Shown in pieces: positions 8,070-17,291 of a stretch of 64,000 nt of DNA; positions within the stretch are counted from its first letter, which is position 1; every line of letters begins with the position of its first letter. The notes below the pieces were generated by a model. It saw only the letters and a list, made by a program, of their open reading frames with translations. It was not told the origin of the DNA and ran no database searches. The translations under genes and the position numbers were made by a program. The stretch is from Brachyspira murdochii DSM 12563 (GTDB lineage Bacteria > Spirochaetota > Brachyspiria > Brachyspirales > Brachyspiraceae): the NCBI RefSeq assembly GCF_000092845.1, contig NC_014150.1, positions 1,636,919-1,700,918 of the forward strand. The letters run 5' to 3'.

Positions 8070-8612
8070 ATGAAAACAAAAATATTTTTAATACTAATAA
8101 TGATAATACTTGTAGTATCGTGTACAAAAAATAATCCTGCAAACCCAGTTAATGTTTCAGGAAATAGTAGCGGCAATACTGAAATAAAAGATACATCCTC
8201 TTCAGATAATCAAAAAAATTCAGATAATAATACAGCTAATGATAACGGTGCGGAAAATTCAGATACTAAAAGTTATGAAAATCATTATAATGATAGAGCT
8301 TCTGTATATAAAGGTACGGCAAAACATACTATAAGAATTGAAAATGTTACTACACAGCCTGAAGATGTTGAAATATATGCTGATATATATGAAGATGAAA
8401 ATACTATTGAATTGTATGTACCAAAAAGAATATTATTTGAAAATGCCAAAAAAGAAAACGGCAAGTATAACTTAATGAAAACAGAAGACGGAAAAACGTA
8501 TATATTGTCTATGACTATTTCAGGCGATTCTATATCTAATTTTGATCTTACTATACAAGGACAAGGAGAGACAGCATATATCAAAGCTGATAAATTGAAT
8601 AAAACAGAATAA
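8070..8612 (+). CDS. Predicted lipoprotein, tandem paralogue 2
   Basis: A 180-residue lipoprotein (lipobox V-V-S-C) starting 24 bases after its paralogue, with the same AAGGAAATAAAAAA-ATG start context. The leader and the first 15 mature residues are nearly identical to the upstream copy, whereas the charged linker and C-terminal domain have diverged. Likely surface or periplasmic facing and co-transcribed with its neighbour. No function is recognised. Confidence 0.75.
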   Translation: MKTKIFLILIMIILVVSCTKNNPANPVNVSGNSSGNTEIKDTSSSDNQKNSDNNTANDNGAENSDTKSYENHYNDRASVYKGTAKHTIRIENVTTQPEDVEIYADIYEDENTIELYVPKRILFENAKKENGKYNLMKTEDGKTYILSMTISGDSISNFDLTIQGQGETAYIKADKLNKTE

Positions 8613-8638
8613 TTATCATATATTCTATCTTTTTATTT

Positions 8639-8680
8639 GAAAATGCTAAAACTTTATTATTTTAGCATTTTCTTTTTTAT
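8639..8680. terminator. Bidirectional terminator between the lipoprotein pair and folD
   Basis: AAAATGCTAAAA pairs with TTTTAGCATTTT across a 9-base loop, with T-runs on the right and A-runs on the left. It can end transcription from both convergent sides. Confidence 0.75.
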
Positions 8681-8689
8681 TTATAAGTT

Positions 8690-9526
8690 TTATATATTAT
8701 TATATTTCTTATGAAGATAAAGCACATTACTTAAAAGCATAGCTACAGTTACACTTCCAACCCCATTAGGTACAGGTGTAATACTTGAAGCTATTTTTGA
8801 AGCCTCTTCAAAGTTTACATCACCTTTTAAAGATCCGTCTTCCATTACATTAATACCTATATCTATAACAACAGCATTTTCTTTAATATAATCTCCAGTA
8901 ATAAACTCTGATTTTCCTATTGATACGCATAATATATCAGCATTTTTGCAAATCTCTTTTAAATTTTTAGTTTTTGAATGAGCTATTGTTACAGTAGCAG
9001 ATTTTTGAAGAAGTAAATGAGCTAAAGGTTTTCCTACTATCTCACTTCTTCCTATTACAACAGCATTTGCACCTTCTATATTTATGCCCGATTTTTCTAT
9101 TAAAGCCATTGCACTTTTTGCTGTGCAAGGAGCTAAATCATTTTCTCCCATCAATATCCTTCCCAAATTAATATGTGATATAGCATCAGCATCTTTTTCT
9201 ACTGATATAGTTTCATATACTCTCTTTTTGCTTATATGTTTAGGCAGAGGCATTTGTATCATTATTCCGCTTGTTTCTTTTTCTTTATTTAAATATTCTA
9301 TTAAAGTAAGAAAATCTTCTTCTGTAGTACTTACCGGCAGATTATGAAGAGAACCTATCATTCCTACACTTTCCGCCTGCTTTTTGGCTCTTGTAAAATA
9401 TACTTCTGTTGACTTATCATCATCAAAATATATAAAGTCTATTCTTGGTTTTTTTTGAAGCGTTTCTACATCTTTTTTAATATTTTCTTTTATACTTTTT
9501 GATAGTTCTCTTCCGTCTAATATCAT
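8690..9526 (-). CDS. folD: Methylenetetrahydrofolate dehydrogenase/cyclohydrolase FolD
   Basis: A 278-residue protein of normal length for FolD, which interconverts 5,10-methylene- and 10-formyl-tetrahydrofolate with NAD(P). The family signatures are present: I-Q-M-P-L-P-K-H (residues 90-97), the nucleotide-binding G-R-S-x-I-V-G-K-P (159-167), and the C-terminal I-T-P-V-P-N-G-V-G. AGGAG precedes the start. Oddities: in the Y-x-x-x-K active-site motif (Y43) the lysine position (47) is alanine, with lysine at 48, and the usual P-C-T-P is P-C-T-A. Since that lysine is central to the cyclohydrolase reaction in characterised enzymes, the second activity may be altered. Confidence 0.93.
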   Translation of the reverse strand: MILDGRELSKSIKENIKKDVETLQKKPRIDFIYFDDDKSTEVYFTRAKKQAESVGMIGSLHNLPVSTTEEDFLTLIEYLNKEKETSGIMIQMPLPKHISKKRVYETISVEKDADAISHINLGRILMGENDLAPCTAKSAMALIEKSGINIEGANAVVIGRSEIVGKPLAHLLLQKSATVTIAHSKTKNLKEICKNADILCVSIGKSEFITGDYIKENAVVIDIGINVMEDGSLKGDVNFEEASKIASSITPVPNGVGSVTVAMLLSNVLYLHKKYNNI

Positions 9527-9619
9527 ATAATCTCCTATTATAATTTTTTATAATAATATAGTGTTCATAAATAAAATACAAGTATGGATTTTTTTATATT
9601 TATATTGTATATTTTTTAA

Positions 9620-10816
9620 ATGATAAAAAAAATTATTATTTTATTTTTAATTACTTTTTTGTACGCTTCAGCAGAGAAAAGAATTATTATATTTGAAACT
9701 TCTTACTCTAATAATTATACTCTATATGCTGTAAATGACCTTGTAAGGAAGAATATATTTTTGTATTCTGATTTTGATATAGTTCCTAATGATAATATAA
9801 AAGCTGATAATTATAAATCAATAAAATCAAAAATTAAAGAGCTTACTTTGATAAACAATGCCGATGTTTCTGTAACCTATGATATATTAAGATATAAGAA
9901 CGAGTTTATACTTAATTATGTGATTTTTGATAAAAGCAAATCTGATATGTGGCTTGAAAAGAGACTTTATTCTAAAGAGGATAAATTGTTTGAATCTATT
10001 AATCAAATGCTTAAAGATATATACGATTATACTTCTGTACACAATGACAAAGTATATATTAAAGAAGATGAATATATTTCTTTGATAGGCTACTATTCTC
10101 AAAAGATATATGAATCAGAAGACAGCAAAAATACTTATGATATGTTTTTTAATTTTTATAAAGACAATATTTATTTTAATATAGATTATTTGGAATATTT
10201 AATATTTAGAAGTGATAGAACTGCAGTAGATAATATTAAAATAATGACTGACAATATGAATAAAAAACTTGATAAAAACAATCATTATTATTTATCAGCT
10301 TTGGGAGATTATTATTACAGCAGATATAAAGTTAATGTTATACCAGATGATATAGAGTTAAGTATAGAAAATTATATTAAGGCAATAGAGGCAAAAAAGA
10401 ATAATTATATTTATTATAAGAAATTAGCAAGTGCCTATATATTAAAAAATGATTATGAGAATGCTGCTAAAAGTTATAATAGGGCTATAGAGATATACGA
10501 TAAAGATATAGCTCTTATAAAAGATGCTGTATATTTGCTTAAAAGAGACATGAATAAAAACGGTAATATTGTAATAGAATATTTGAAAAAAATCATTGAT
10601 GTAAATAAAAATGATGATGAGGCTTTAGAGAGTCTTGCTCAAATATATGATACTTTGGGAGATAAATATAATTCAGAGATATATTATAATAAACTTCTTG
10701 ATGCTGTAAATTATAATCTCTATATTATTAATAACGAAAGTCCTAATCCTATATTATATGATAAATACATGAAAAAGCGAAATGAAGTATCAAAAAAGTT
10801 AAACAGCTTTAAATAA
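9620..10816 (+). CDS. Exported tetratricopeptide-repeat protein
   Basis: A 398-residue protein with an N-terminal signal peptide (M-I-K-K then about 14 hydrophobic residues ending A-S-A). Residues 30-130 resemble a spirochaetal periplasmic domain. TPR-like helix pairs appear from about residue 220 to 365 (for example Y-Y-K-K-L-A-S-A-Y with N-A-A-K-S-Y-N-R-A). Such proteins act as scaffolds in the periplasm or envelope. It is divergent from folD across a 90-base gap. No specific partner can be named. Confidence 0.75.
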   Translation: MIKKIIILFLITFLYASAEKRIIIFETSYSNNYTLYAVNDLVRKNIFLYSDFDIVPNDNIKADNYKSIKSKIKELTLINNADVSVTYDILRYKNEFILNYVIFDKSKSDMWLEKRLYSKEDKLFESINQMLKDIYDYTSVHNDKVYIKEDEYISLIGYYSQKIYESEDSKNTYDMFFNFYKDNIYFNIDYLEYLIFRSDRTAVDNIKIMTDNMNKKLDKNNHYYLSALGDYYYSRYKVNVIPDDIELSIENYIKAIEAKKNNYIYYKKLASAYILKNDYENAAKSYNRAIEIYDKDIALIKDAVYLLKRDMNKNGNIVIEYLKKIIDVNKNDDEALESLAQIYDTLGDKYNSEIYYNKLLDAVNYNLYIINNESPNPILYDKYMKKRNEVSKKLNSFK

Positions 10817-10888
10817 TAATATATGTTATCATTTGCACATTATAAGTATTTGATATATAATAAAAAAATACTATAATGGGGATAAAAA

Positions 10889-12301
10889 ATGGATATTATT
10901 AATAATATAATCACATCAGTAAATAATGTAATGTATGGTTATTTGCTTCTTATTGTGTTTTTGGTTGTTTCTATATTTTTTACTTTCAGATTAAGGGCAA
11001 TACAAATTTCTCATTCTATACATGCTCTAAAACTTTTACTTTCCACGCATGAAAAAGGAGATGGTGTTTCTGGGTTTGCTAGTTTTTGTATAAGTACAGC
11101 CTCAAGGGTGGGAACTGGCAATATTACTGGGGTTATGGCGGCAGTTTCTGCAGGAGGACCTGGAGCATTATTTTGGATGTGGCTTATGGCTATACTTGGA
11201 GGAAGTTTAGCTTTTACTGAAAGCACTTTAGCTCAGCTCTATAAAGAAAAAGATTCTCAAGGTAAGTTTATAGGAGGAGCTTCTTTTTATATAAAAAGTA
11301 AATTGAAAAAGCCAATACTTGCGGCAGTATTTGCTGTTTGTATGATATTTACTTATACCACATTTAACGGCATGCAGGCTAATACTATATCAGGTGCTTT
11401 ATCAAAATACAATATATCTGTTACAATTACCGCTGTAATTTTAACGGTTATAACTGGATTAATTTTATTCAGCAAAAGAAGAGATACTATAACTCATGCA
11501 TGCGTATTTATAGTACCAGTAATGGCAATACCTTATATACTTATAGGTCTTTATATATTTGTTGCCAATTTGCCGTCTGTACCTAGCGTATTTCAAACTA
11601 TTTTTGTTCAGGCATTTAAACCTAGTGCATTTTTCGGAGGTGCTATAGGTACTACAATTTCTAACGGATTAAAAAGAGGATTATTTTCAAATGAGGCTGG
11701 TATGGGAGGTGCTCCTCATGCAGCAGCTGCAGCACATTCTTCGCACCCTTGCAAACAAGGACTTATACAAATGTTCTCAGTATTCACTGATACTATATTA
11801 ATCTGTTCTATATCTGGATTTATACTTCTATTATCTCCAGAAGCTATGAAGGCAATAAAAGATATGGAAGGAATTAATTTATTTCAGTATGCTATGGAAT
11901 CGCATCTTGGAAGTTTCGGTTCTTATTTTATAACAGTATGTATATTGTTTTTCTCTTACAGTTCTATACTTGGTAATTTCTTCTATATAAAAACAGGAGC
12001 CTTTGCTTTGAAAGACAGTATAGTTTCGTATATAATAGTTGGAGCTATGACGGTGATAATGGTATTTGCAGGTTCTCTTGCCGATTTTAAAACTATATGG
12101 GGAGCAGGAGATATGTTTATGGGATTTATGGCTTTACTCAATATTATTGTTATAGTGATACTCAATAAACCGGTATATTTACTGACTAAGCATTATGTAA
12201 GCAAATTGAAATATCATAAAGACCCTGTTTTTAATAAGAACTCCATTGAAGAGTTGTCTAATGATGATGCTGTAACTCAGTGGAATGAAAATATACAATA
12301 A
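10889..12301 (+). CDS. Sodium/alanine (AGCS family) symporter
   Basis: A 470-residue integral membrane protein of typical AGCS length, which imports alanine or glycine with Na+. The family hallmarks are visible: S-T-A-S-R-V-G-T-G-N-I-T-G-V near residue 71, a G-G-P-G-A-L-F-W-M-W-L stretch, and the strongly conserved S-N-E-A-G-M-G-G-A-P-H-A-A-A-A block near residue 270. About ten hydrophobic segments are seen. GGGG lies before the start. It appears monocistronic, followed by the tRNA gene. The substrate (alanine, glycine or serine) cannot be decided from sequence. Confidence 0.92.
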   Translation: MDIINNIITSVNNVMYGYLLLIVFLVVSIFFTFRLRAIQISHSIHALKLLLSTHEKGDGVSGFASFCISTASRVGTGNITGVMAAVSAGGPGALFWMWLMAILGGSLAFTESTLAQLYKEKDSQGKFIGGASFYIKSKLKKPILAAVFAVCMIFTYTTFNGMQANTISGALSKYNISVTITAVILTVITGLILFSKRRDTITHACVFIVPVMAIPYILIGLYIFVANLPSVPSVFQTIFVQAFKPSAFFGGAIGTTISNGLKRGLFSNEAGMGGAPHAAAAAHSSHPCKQGLIQMFSVFTDTILICSISGFILLLSPEAMKAIKDMEGINLFQYAMESHLGSFGSYFITVCILFFSYSSILGNFFYIKTGAFALKDSIVSYIIVGAMTVIMVFAGSLADFKTIWGAGDMFMGFMALLNIIVIVILNKPVYLLTKHYVSKLKYHKDPVFNKNSIEELSNDDAVTQWNENIQ

Positions 12302-12327
12302 AATTCTGATTTTTTGTTTTTTGGGTA

Positions 12328-12355
12328 TTGACATTTTTTGAGTTTTTTGTATAAT
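12328..12355 (+). promoter_or_regulatory. Promoter of the tRNA gene
   Basis: A consensus -35 TTGACA (12328-12333) and consensus -10 TATAAT (12350-12355) are separated by 16 bases. Transcription should start near 12362, about 19 bases before the tRNA. Confidence 0.85.
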
Positions 12356-12380
12356 ACTTAAATCTAATGACAAAATTTAG

Positions 12381-12454
12381 GGGCCAGTAGCTCAGTCGGT
12401 TAGAGCAGATGACTCATAATCATCGGGTCCGGGGTTCAAGTCCCTGCTGGCCCA
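12381..12454 (+). tRNA. tRNA with CAU anticodon (elongator Met, or Ile2)
   Basis: A 74-base cloverleaf. The acceptor stem is GGGCCAG/CTGGCCC with discriminator A at 12454. The anticodon stem is GATGA/TCATC around CTCATAA with anticodon CAT at 12415-12417. The T arm carries GGTTCAAGTCC. No 3' CCA is encoded. The acceptor begins with paired G1-C72, so it is not initiator tRNA. A CAU anticodon can be elongator Met or lysidine-modified Ile2 (AUA); the sequence alone does not separate these. It is isolated, with its own promoter. Confidence 0.95.
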
Positions 12455-12532
12455 ATCCCCTTAATTTTTTTCCTTATTATATTTATTATTATCTCCTTTA
12501 ATTTGACTTATAAGGTTAATTTTTTGGGGCTT

Positions 12533-12568
12533 AAAAAAGACACTTTATATCTTTCAGTGTCTTTTTTT
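12533..12568. terminator. Bidirectional intrinsic terminator
   Basis: AAAAAAGACACT pairs with AGTGTCTTTTTTT over an 11-base loop. It can terminate the tRNA transcript on the + strand and the small gene 12584-12901 on the - strand. Confidence 0.75.
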
Positions 12569-12583
12569 ATTTTTCTAAAATTA

Positions 12584-12901
12584 TTATACTCTATTTAGCG
12601 TTACATTTCTTGTTACTATTAAACTGCCGCTTATATTTTCCGGAAGTTCTATATTTATAGATTCATTAGAATTAAATTTTATATAAAAATTATCTTCATT
12701 GAATTTCATATTATAATCATCTTTATCATAATCAGAACCCAAAGATATGCTATGACTTAATTTGCCTACTATTGGTGCTAATGTATTAACTGTAATATCT
12801 CCCTGTTCTGAGATAATAGCCTCTAAATCTATATCTAATTTTACGAAATTTTTAATTGTAGCTTTCCCTTTATAAACACCATTTCTATCTTTTAATAACA
12901 T
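12584..12901 (-). CDS. Hypothetical 105-residue protein
   Basis: An unrecognised soluble protein. The frame extends to an ATG at 12919, but GGAG lies 8 bases before the internal ATG at 12901, so I chose the shorter form (start M-L-L-K-D-R-N-G). The pattern of alternating hydrophobic residues (I-K-N-F-V-K-L-D-I-D-L-E-A-I, then I-N-I-E-L-P-E-N-I-S-G-S-L-I-V) suggests an all-beta fold. There is no signal peptide. A terminator follows its 3' end. Confidence 0.55.
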   Translation of the reverse strand: MLLKDRNGVYKGKATIKNFVKLDIDLEAIISEQGDITVNTLAPIVGKLSHSISLGSDYDKDDYNMKFNEDNFYIKFNSNESINIELPENISGSLIVTRNVTLNRV

Positions 12902-12919
12902 AAAATAATCTCCATACAT

Positions 12920-13320
12920 AATATTTATATATTATATAATAACATTTTTTAGAAAAAAGACAAATTTTAATAAATGTCTATATTATCTAAAAGTATTAAT
13001 TCTAACCTCACACCTTCCTCATTATGGATTTCATAAAAGCTGCAAAGGTTCAAAACTACTTGACAAGATTGAGTATGAAATTATTTACTTTTAAAATTAT
13101 AAACATGATGTTTTACATGCTGTATAATTTATTATTTTAGTATATAAATACGCAGTCTTTCGCTGCCGAAGGCACATTCTTTATGCCAGCGTTATAAAAG
13201 AACTGGTGGTGCGGCACAATTATAAATAAAATTAGTTTTGAAACAAATCTATTATTTTATAATAAAAAAGAGCCTCTAAATGTAGAAGCCCTTTTTATTT
13301 TATAATGATATTAATAGAAA
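12920..13320. other. Intergenic region with dispersed-repeat fragments
   Basis: No gene is seen. At 13155-13255 there is a short copy of the GC-richer repeat also found at 780-960 (CTTTCGCTGCCGAAGGCAC, then GTGCGGCAC, then TTAGTTTTGAAACAA). At 13266-13298 an imperfect hairpin with a T/A-rich tail probably terminates the oppA-like gene on the - strand. Confidence 0.6.
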
Positions 13321-14928
13321 TTATTTATCCAACTTTGCATAGAAGAACTTATGAGAGCCTAGAGGATCAAAAACAACATCTGATAATTTTTTACTAATCA
13401 TAATAGGATCAGTATAAAAATAAATTGGTATTAATCCCATATCATTCATAAGTATATCTTCAGCTTCATGCATAGCTTTCATTCTTATATTCTGATCTAT
13501 AGTAGACATAGCCAATTTTAATTTATCATCATAGGCCTTATTTGAATATCCTCCGTTATTTTGAACACTGTAGCTTAAAAATACTCCCAAAAAGCTCATA
13601 GGGTCATTATAATCAGCAATCCAGCCATGACGGGCTATAACAAAGTTTTTATGCTGTCTTGTATCTTGGAAAGTAGCCCACTCCTCCTGTGATATAGTGG
13701 AATCTATACCCAAACCTTCTTTCCACATCTGCTGTACGGCTTCAAATATCTGTATATGTTCTCCAGAATTGGATTTAAACTCTATTACTGGAAAACCTGC
13801 ACCATTAGTGTATCCTGCCTCTTCCATAAGTTTTTTAGCCTCTTCAAGATTTTTTTGATAATCTTCAGGCTTTACACTATAATAATCACCGCCTACTTTT
13901 CTAAAATCAGCATCATCAATATCACTTACTCCGCTAGGAACCCAAGCACTTGCAGGAAGCTGTCCGCCTCTTGTTACCTGCTCTGTCAAATAGTTTCTAT
14001 CTATTGCAAGTGTTAATGCTTTACGTACTCTCTCATCTTTTAATGCTTCATTTGTGATATTAAGGCAATAATAATATGTACCTAAGTATGGTGATATATG
14101 CATTAAACCTTCACTTTTTAAGTTTTCAATATCCTGAAGCGGAGGATTATTAGCAAAATGTATAGAGCCTTCTTTTATACCAGCAACTGCAGCAGTACCA
14201 TTTTGCATAAGAATAAATACTAATTTTTCAGGTACTATACTTGATGAATTCCAGTAATTAGTATTTTTTGACATTATTAATCTGTCATCAGTTCTTCTTT
14301 CAGTCATTACAAAAGGACCGTTTCCTATATAAGTTTCAGGAGATAAAGTCCAGTTATCGCCGTTCTCTTCTATTATATCTTTTCTAATAGGGTAGAAAGT
14401 AGGAAATGCAGCAAGCTCTAAAAAATAAGCTGTAGGAGCATTTAATTTTACCTCCAAAGTATTTTCATCTATTGCTTTTACTCCCAATTCAGAAACTTCT
14501 TTTTTGCCGGAATTAATATCCATAGCATTTAATACAGGTTCAAACTGATAAGCATATTCACATGCTGTTACAGGGTCTACTGCTCTTTGCCAAGCATAAA
14601 CAAAGTCTTCAGCAGTTACTTTTTTACCGTCTGACCATTTGGCATTATCTCTTATATGAAATGTATAAGTTAAACCATCTTCGCTTATATCCCAGCTTTC
14701 AGCAACACCGCCTACTATTTTATTATCCTTATCTCTTGTCGCTAATCCTTCAAAAGCATGCTGAATATAAATGCTTCCGTCAACTGTAGAGTTTAAAGCA
14801 GGGTCTATAGTTTTTGGTTCCGGACCAACATTGATATATATTGCTCCTTCATCAGTTTTACTTCCGCCGCATGATAATACAAATATCATTAGGGCAAAAG
14901 AGAGTATTAATAATAATTTACGCTTCAT
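13321..14928 (-). CDS. Oligopeptide ABC transporter substrate-binding lipoprotein (OppA family)
   Basis: A 535-residue SBP_bac_5 family protein that captures peptides (or a related solute) for an ABC importer. The N-terminus is a lipoprotein signal with lipobox V-L-S-C at residues 17-20. The family motif follows: P-E-P-K-T-I-D-P-A-L-N near residue 37, W-S-D-G-K-K-V-T-A-E-D-F-V-Y-A-W-Q-R near 103, and the C-terminal P-I-Y-F-Y segment. AGGAC precedes the start. The permease and ATPase genes are not adjacent, so it works with components encoded elsewhere, as is common for duplicated spirochaetal OppA proteins. Confidence 0.92.
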   Translation of the reverse strand: MKRKLLLILSFALMIFVLSCGGSKTDEGAIYINVGPEPKTIDPALNSTVDGSIYIQHAFEGLATRDKDNKIVGGVAESWDISEDGLTYTFHIRDNAKWSDGKKVTAEDFVYAWQRAVDPVTACEYAYQFEPVLNAMDINSGKKEVSELGVKAIDENTLEVKLNAPTAYFLELAAFPTFYPIRKDIIEENGDNWTLSPETYIGNGPFVMTERRTDDRLIMSKNTNYWNSSSIVPEKLVFILMQNGTAAVAGIKEGSIHFANNPPLQDIENLKSEGLMHISPYLGTYYYCLNITNEALKDERVRKALTLAIDRNYLTEQVTRGGQLPASAWVPSGVSDIDDADFRKVGGDYYSVKPEDYQKNLEEAKKLMEEAGYTNGAGFPVIEFKSNSGEHIQIFEAVQQMWKEGLGIDSTISQEEWATFQDTRQHKNFVIARHGWIADYNDPMSFLGVFLSYSVQNNGGYSNKAYDDKLKLAMSTIDQNIRMKAMHEAEDILMNDMGLIPIYFYTDPIMISKKLSDVVFDPLGSHKFFYAKLDK

Positions 14929-15162
14929 AATAATGTCCTATGATTTTTTTTATTTATATAAAATTATATTTTATATAATATATTAGTCAATGATTTTTTA
15001 AGTTAATATTAATATATTTAATATTTATAAAGATAATAGAATTATTTAAAAAATAGACGGAATTACAAATATTTATTAATTATTTTACATTATGCATAAA
15101 AAAGTTTATTTCAAATCTATTTTTAATATGAAGTCTATATATAATTAAATAAAATATAAAAG

Positions 15163-15918
15163 TTAAAGCCTTACATTGATATTATTTTTATTTAGATATT
15201 CTTTTAAATCTTTTATATCTATTTCTTTATAATGAAATATAGAAGCAGCAAGACCAGCATCAACACCTTTTACAGAAAATACATCTTTGAAATGCTCCAT
15301 ATTACCAGCCCCGCCTGAAGCTATTAAGGGTATAGATACATGATCAGATATTTCTTTTAATAGTTCTATATCAAAACCGTTTTTTACTCCGTCTGTATCT
15401 ATACTATTTATAACTAGCTCCCCAGCACCATTTTTCTCTCCATCAATAGCCCATTTAACAGCATCAATTCCTGTATCTTCTCTTCCGCCTTTTGCAAATA
15501 CAGAGTATTTACCATTAACTCTTTTTATATCTATTGAAAGAACAACACATTGATTACCATATTTTTCTGCAGCTTCTTTTATAAGATTAGGATTTTTTAT
15601 TGCACCTGAATTTACGCTTACTTTATCAGCTCCTGATTTTAAAACTATATCAAAATCTTTTATACTATTTATGCCGCCTCCTACAGTAAGAGGAATGAAT
15701 ATTTCTTTAGCTACATTTTCAAGTACATTTACGAATAAACTTCTGTCTTCATAAGAAGCGGTTATATCATAAAATACAAGTTCATCTGCTAATGAATTAT
15801 TATAATATTTGGCAAGTTCTACTGGGTCATCAACATCTTTCAAGCCTTCAAAATTTGTACCCTTTACAACTCTGCCGTCTCTTACATCCAAGCAAGGTAT
15901 AATTCTTTTTGTTATCAT
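15163..15918 (-). CDS. hisF: Imidazole glycerol phosphate synthase cyclase subunit HisF
   Basis: A 251-residue (beta/alpha)8 barrel of standard length. HisF uses ammonia from HisH to convert PRFAR to imidazole-glycerol phosphate and AICAR in histidine synthesis. The two catalytic aspartates are present: D11 (C-L-D-V-R-D-G-R-V-V-K-G) and D130 (S-I-D-I-K-R). The phosphate-binding loops T-V-G-G-G-I and A-S-G-G-A-G are intact. No other his gene is adjacent, so either the pathway is dispersed or the protein partners a HisH-like amidotransferase in surface-sugar synthesis; the intact canonical C-terminus favours the former. Confidence 0.92.
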   Translation of the reverse strand: MITKRIIPCLDVRDGRVVKGTNFEGLKDVDDPVELAKYYNNSLADELVFYDITASYEDRSLFVNVLENVAKEIFIPLTVGGGINSIKDFDIVLKSGADKVSVNSGAIKNPNLIKEAAEKYGNQCVVLSIDIKRVNGKYSVFAKGGREDTGIDAVKWAIDGEKNGAGELVINSIDTDGVKNGFDIELLKEISDHVSIPLIASGGAGNMEHFKDVFSVKGVDAGLAASIFHYKEIDIKDLKEYLNKNNINVRL

Positions 15919-16022
15919 AATAAAAAACCTAATTTGATATATTAAAAAAATTATATAATAAAATTATTATTTCGTAAAGGGAGATATTGCATTTTATTAA
16001 CATTATTGAGTGTTATTATTTA

Positions 16023-16448
16023 ACGCACGTTTAATCGATTTTTGTAATAACTAAATATGCGTTCTAATTTGTATCGTATATAAATGTTTCATGCTGCGTG
16101 CGTAGTATAAATGCCAATTTAAATAAAGCTAGGGTGGGGTGCTTTTGATGGGGAGGCTTATATATTTAATTAAATATAATAAAAAAATAAAGCTTTTAAA
16201 TCTGAAAGGGAGGGGATTAAGATAAAGTTAAAAATTTATTTTAATTCCCGCCCTCTAAATTCTTTAATCCCATACTATTATTTTTAGACAATTTTTATTT
16301 CTTTATATTTTACTGTTACTATAGCTGCCCGCCCAAGTGCTTTTTTTATTTATAATATTCCTAAACGCACGTTTAACTTAATTTTTTTATTTTGATAAAA
16401 ATTGAATTGTTGATTAGACTGTATCTTAAAAATACATTCTGCGTGCGT
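16023..16448 (+). repeat. Composite ACGCACG repeat, forward: unit-L-R-unit
   Basis: Two units of 81 and 84 bp (16023-16103 and 16365-16448), each starting ACGCACG and ending CGTGCGT, lie in the same orientation. Between them are a left part with a purine-rich GGGAGGGGATT end and a right part with CCCGCCCTC and CTGCCCGCCCAAGTGC, which together form a loose GC-rich hairpin. The same arrangement is at 34563-34995. There is no coding sequence. The region 15919-16022 upstream holds only AT-rich DNA. Confidence 0.8.
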
Positions 16449-16503
16449 ATAGTAAAAGTTAAAATTAATTTCTTAAATATTAATTTATGTAATTGTTTTG
16501 TTT

Positions 16504-17265
16504 ATGATAGATTTTACCATTTATTTAATTATATTGTTTATAGCGTATAAAATATATATATTATATACTAAAACATTTATGAAAGATTTTTTTGAAGCGA
16601 GTAAAAACGGCAGTATTAATAAACTTATAGAATGCATTGAAAAAAACATTGATATAAATAAATTTGATGATGAGGGTTTTAGTGCATTAATGCTTGCTTG
16701 TATTTTTAATAAATATGATTCGGCAGAAGTATTAATAAAAAATAAAGCAGATATTAATTTAAAAACTTCAGAGAATTGGACAGCTTTAATGTTTGCTTCA
16801 TTTTACGGTAACTACAAAATAGCAGAGCTATTATTAAAAAATAATGCTTGCTTTAATATTAAAAATAAACAAGGCTTTGATGCTTTGCTCATATCATTAT
16901 TCTATAAAAGAGAAGATATTGCAGAACTTTTAATAAATTATGGAGCTGATGTAAACACCAAAAATAATGAAGGATATACTCCGTTAATTTATTCATGTAA
17001 TTATAATAATTCTAAAATAATAAAAATGCTTATAAATAACAATGCCGATGTAAATGCCTACAATAATAACGGCACTACAGCATTAATGTATGCATGCTTA
17101 ATGCTTAAAGAAGATATTATAACGGAGCTTCTAAAACATAATGCTGATATTAATAAAAAAGATAATAACGGTGATAATGCTTTTGATTATTTAAATAGTA
17201 ATGGAAAAAGGGAAGAAACAGAGAGAATATACAAAATGATTATGTCGTTTAATAATAAAAAATAA
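16504..17265 (+). CDS. Membrane-anchored ankyrin-repeat protein
   Basis: A 253-residue protein. The first 25 residues are a hydrophobic segment without a clear cleavage site, so it is probably membrane-anchored with the rest facing either side. From about residue 33 there are six to seven ankyrin repeats (G-x-T/S-A-L-M-x-A or T-P-L-I-x-S, with L-L-x-N-x-A-D-I/V-N). Ankyrin repeats bind protein partners. An in-frame TTG at 16498 is an alternative start; no ribosome-binding site is evident. The gene sits exactly between a forward and an inverted copy of the ACGCACG repeat, which suggests it is an accessory or mobile cassette. Confidence 0.8.
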   Translation: MIDFTIYLIILFIAYKIYILYTKTFMKDFFEASKNGSINKLIECIEKNIDINKFDDEGFSALMLACIFNKYDSAEVLIKNKADINLKTSENWTALMFASFYGNYKIAELLLKNNACFNIKNKQGFDALLISLFYKREDIAELLINYGADVNTKNNEGYTPLIYSCNYNNSKIIKMLINNNADVNAYNNNGTTALMYACLMLKEDIITELLKHNADINKKDNNGDNAFDYLNSNGKREETERIYKMIMSFNNKK

Positions 17266-17291
17266 ATAGAAATATATAAAATTTTATTTAC

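Noticed and set aside
15163-15918. HisF as a WbuZ-type surface-sugar enzyme
   Set aside because: The canonical length, both catalytic aspartates and the classical C-terminus fit histidine synthesis at least as well, and no amidotransferase or sugar genes are adjacent.
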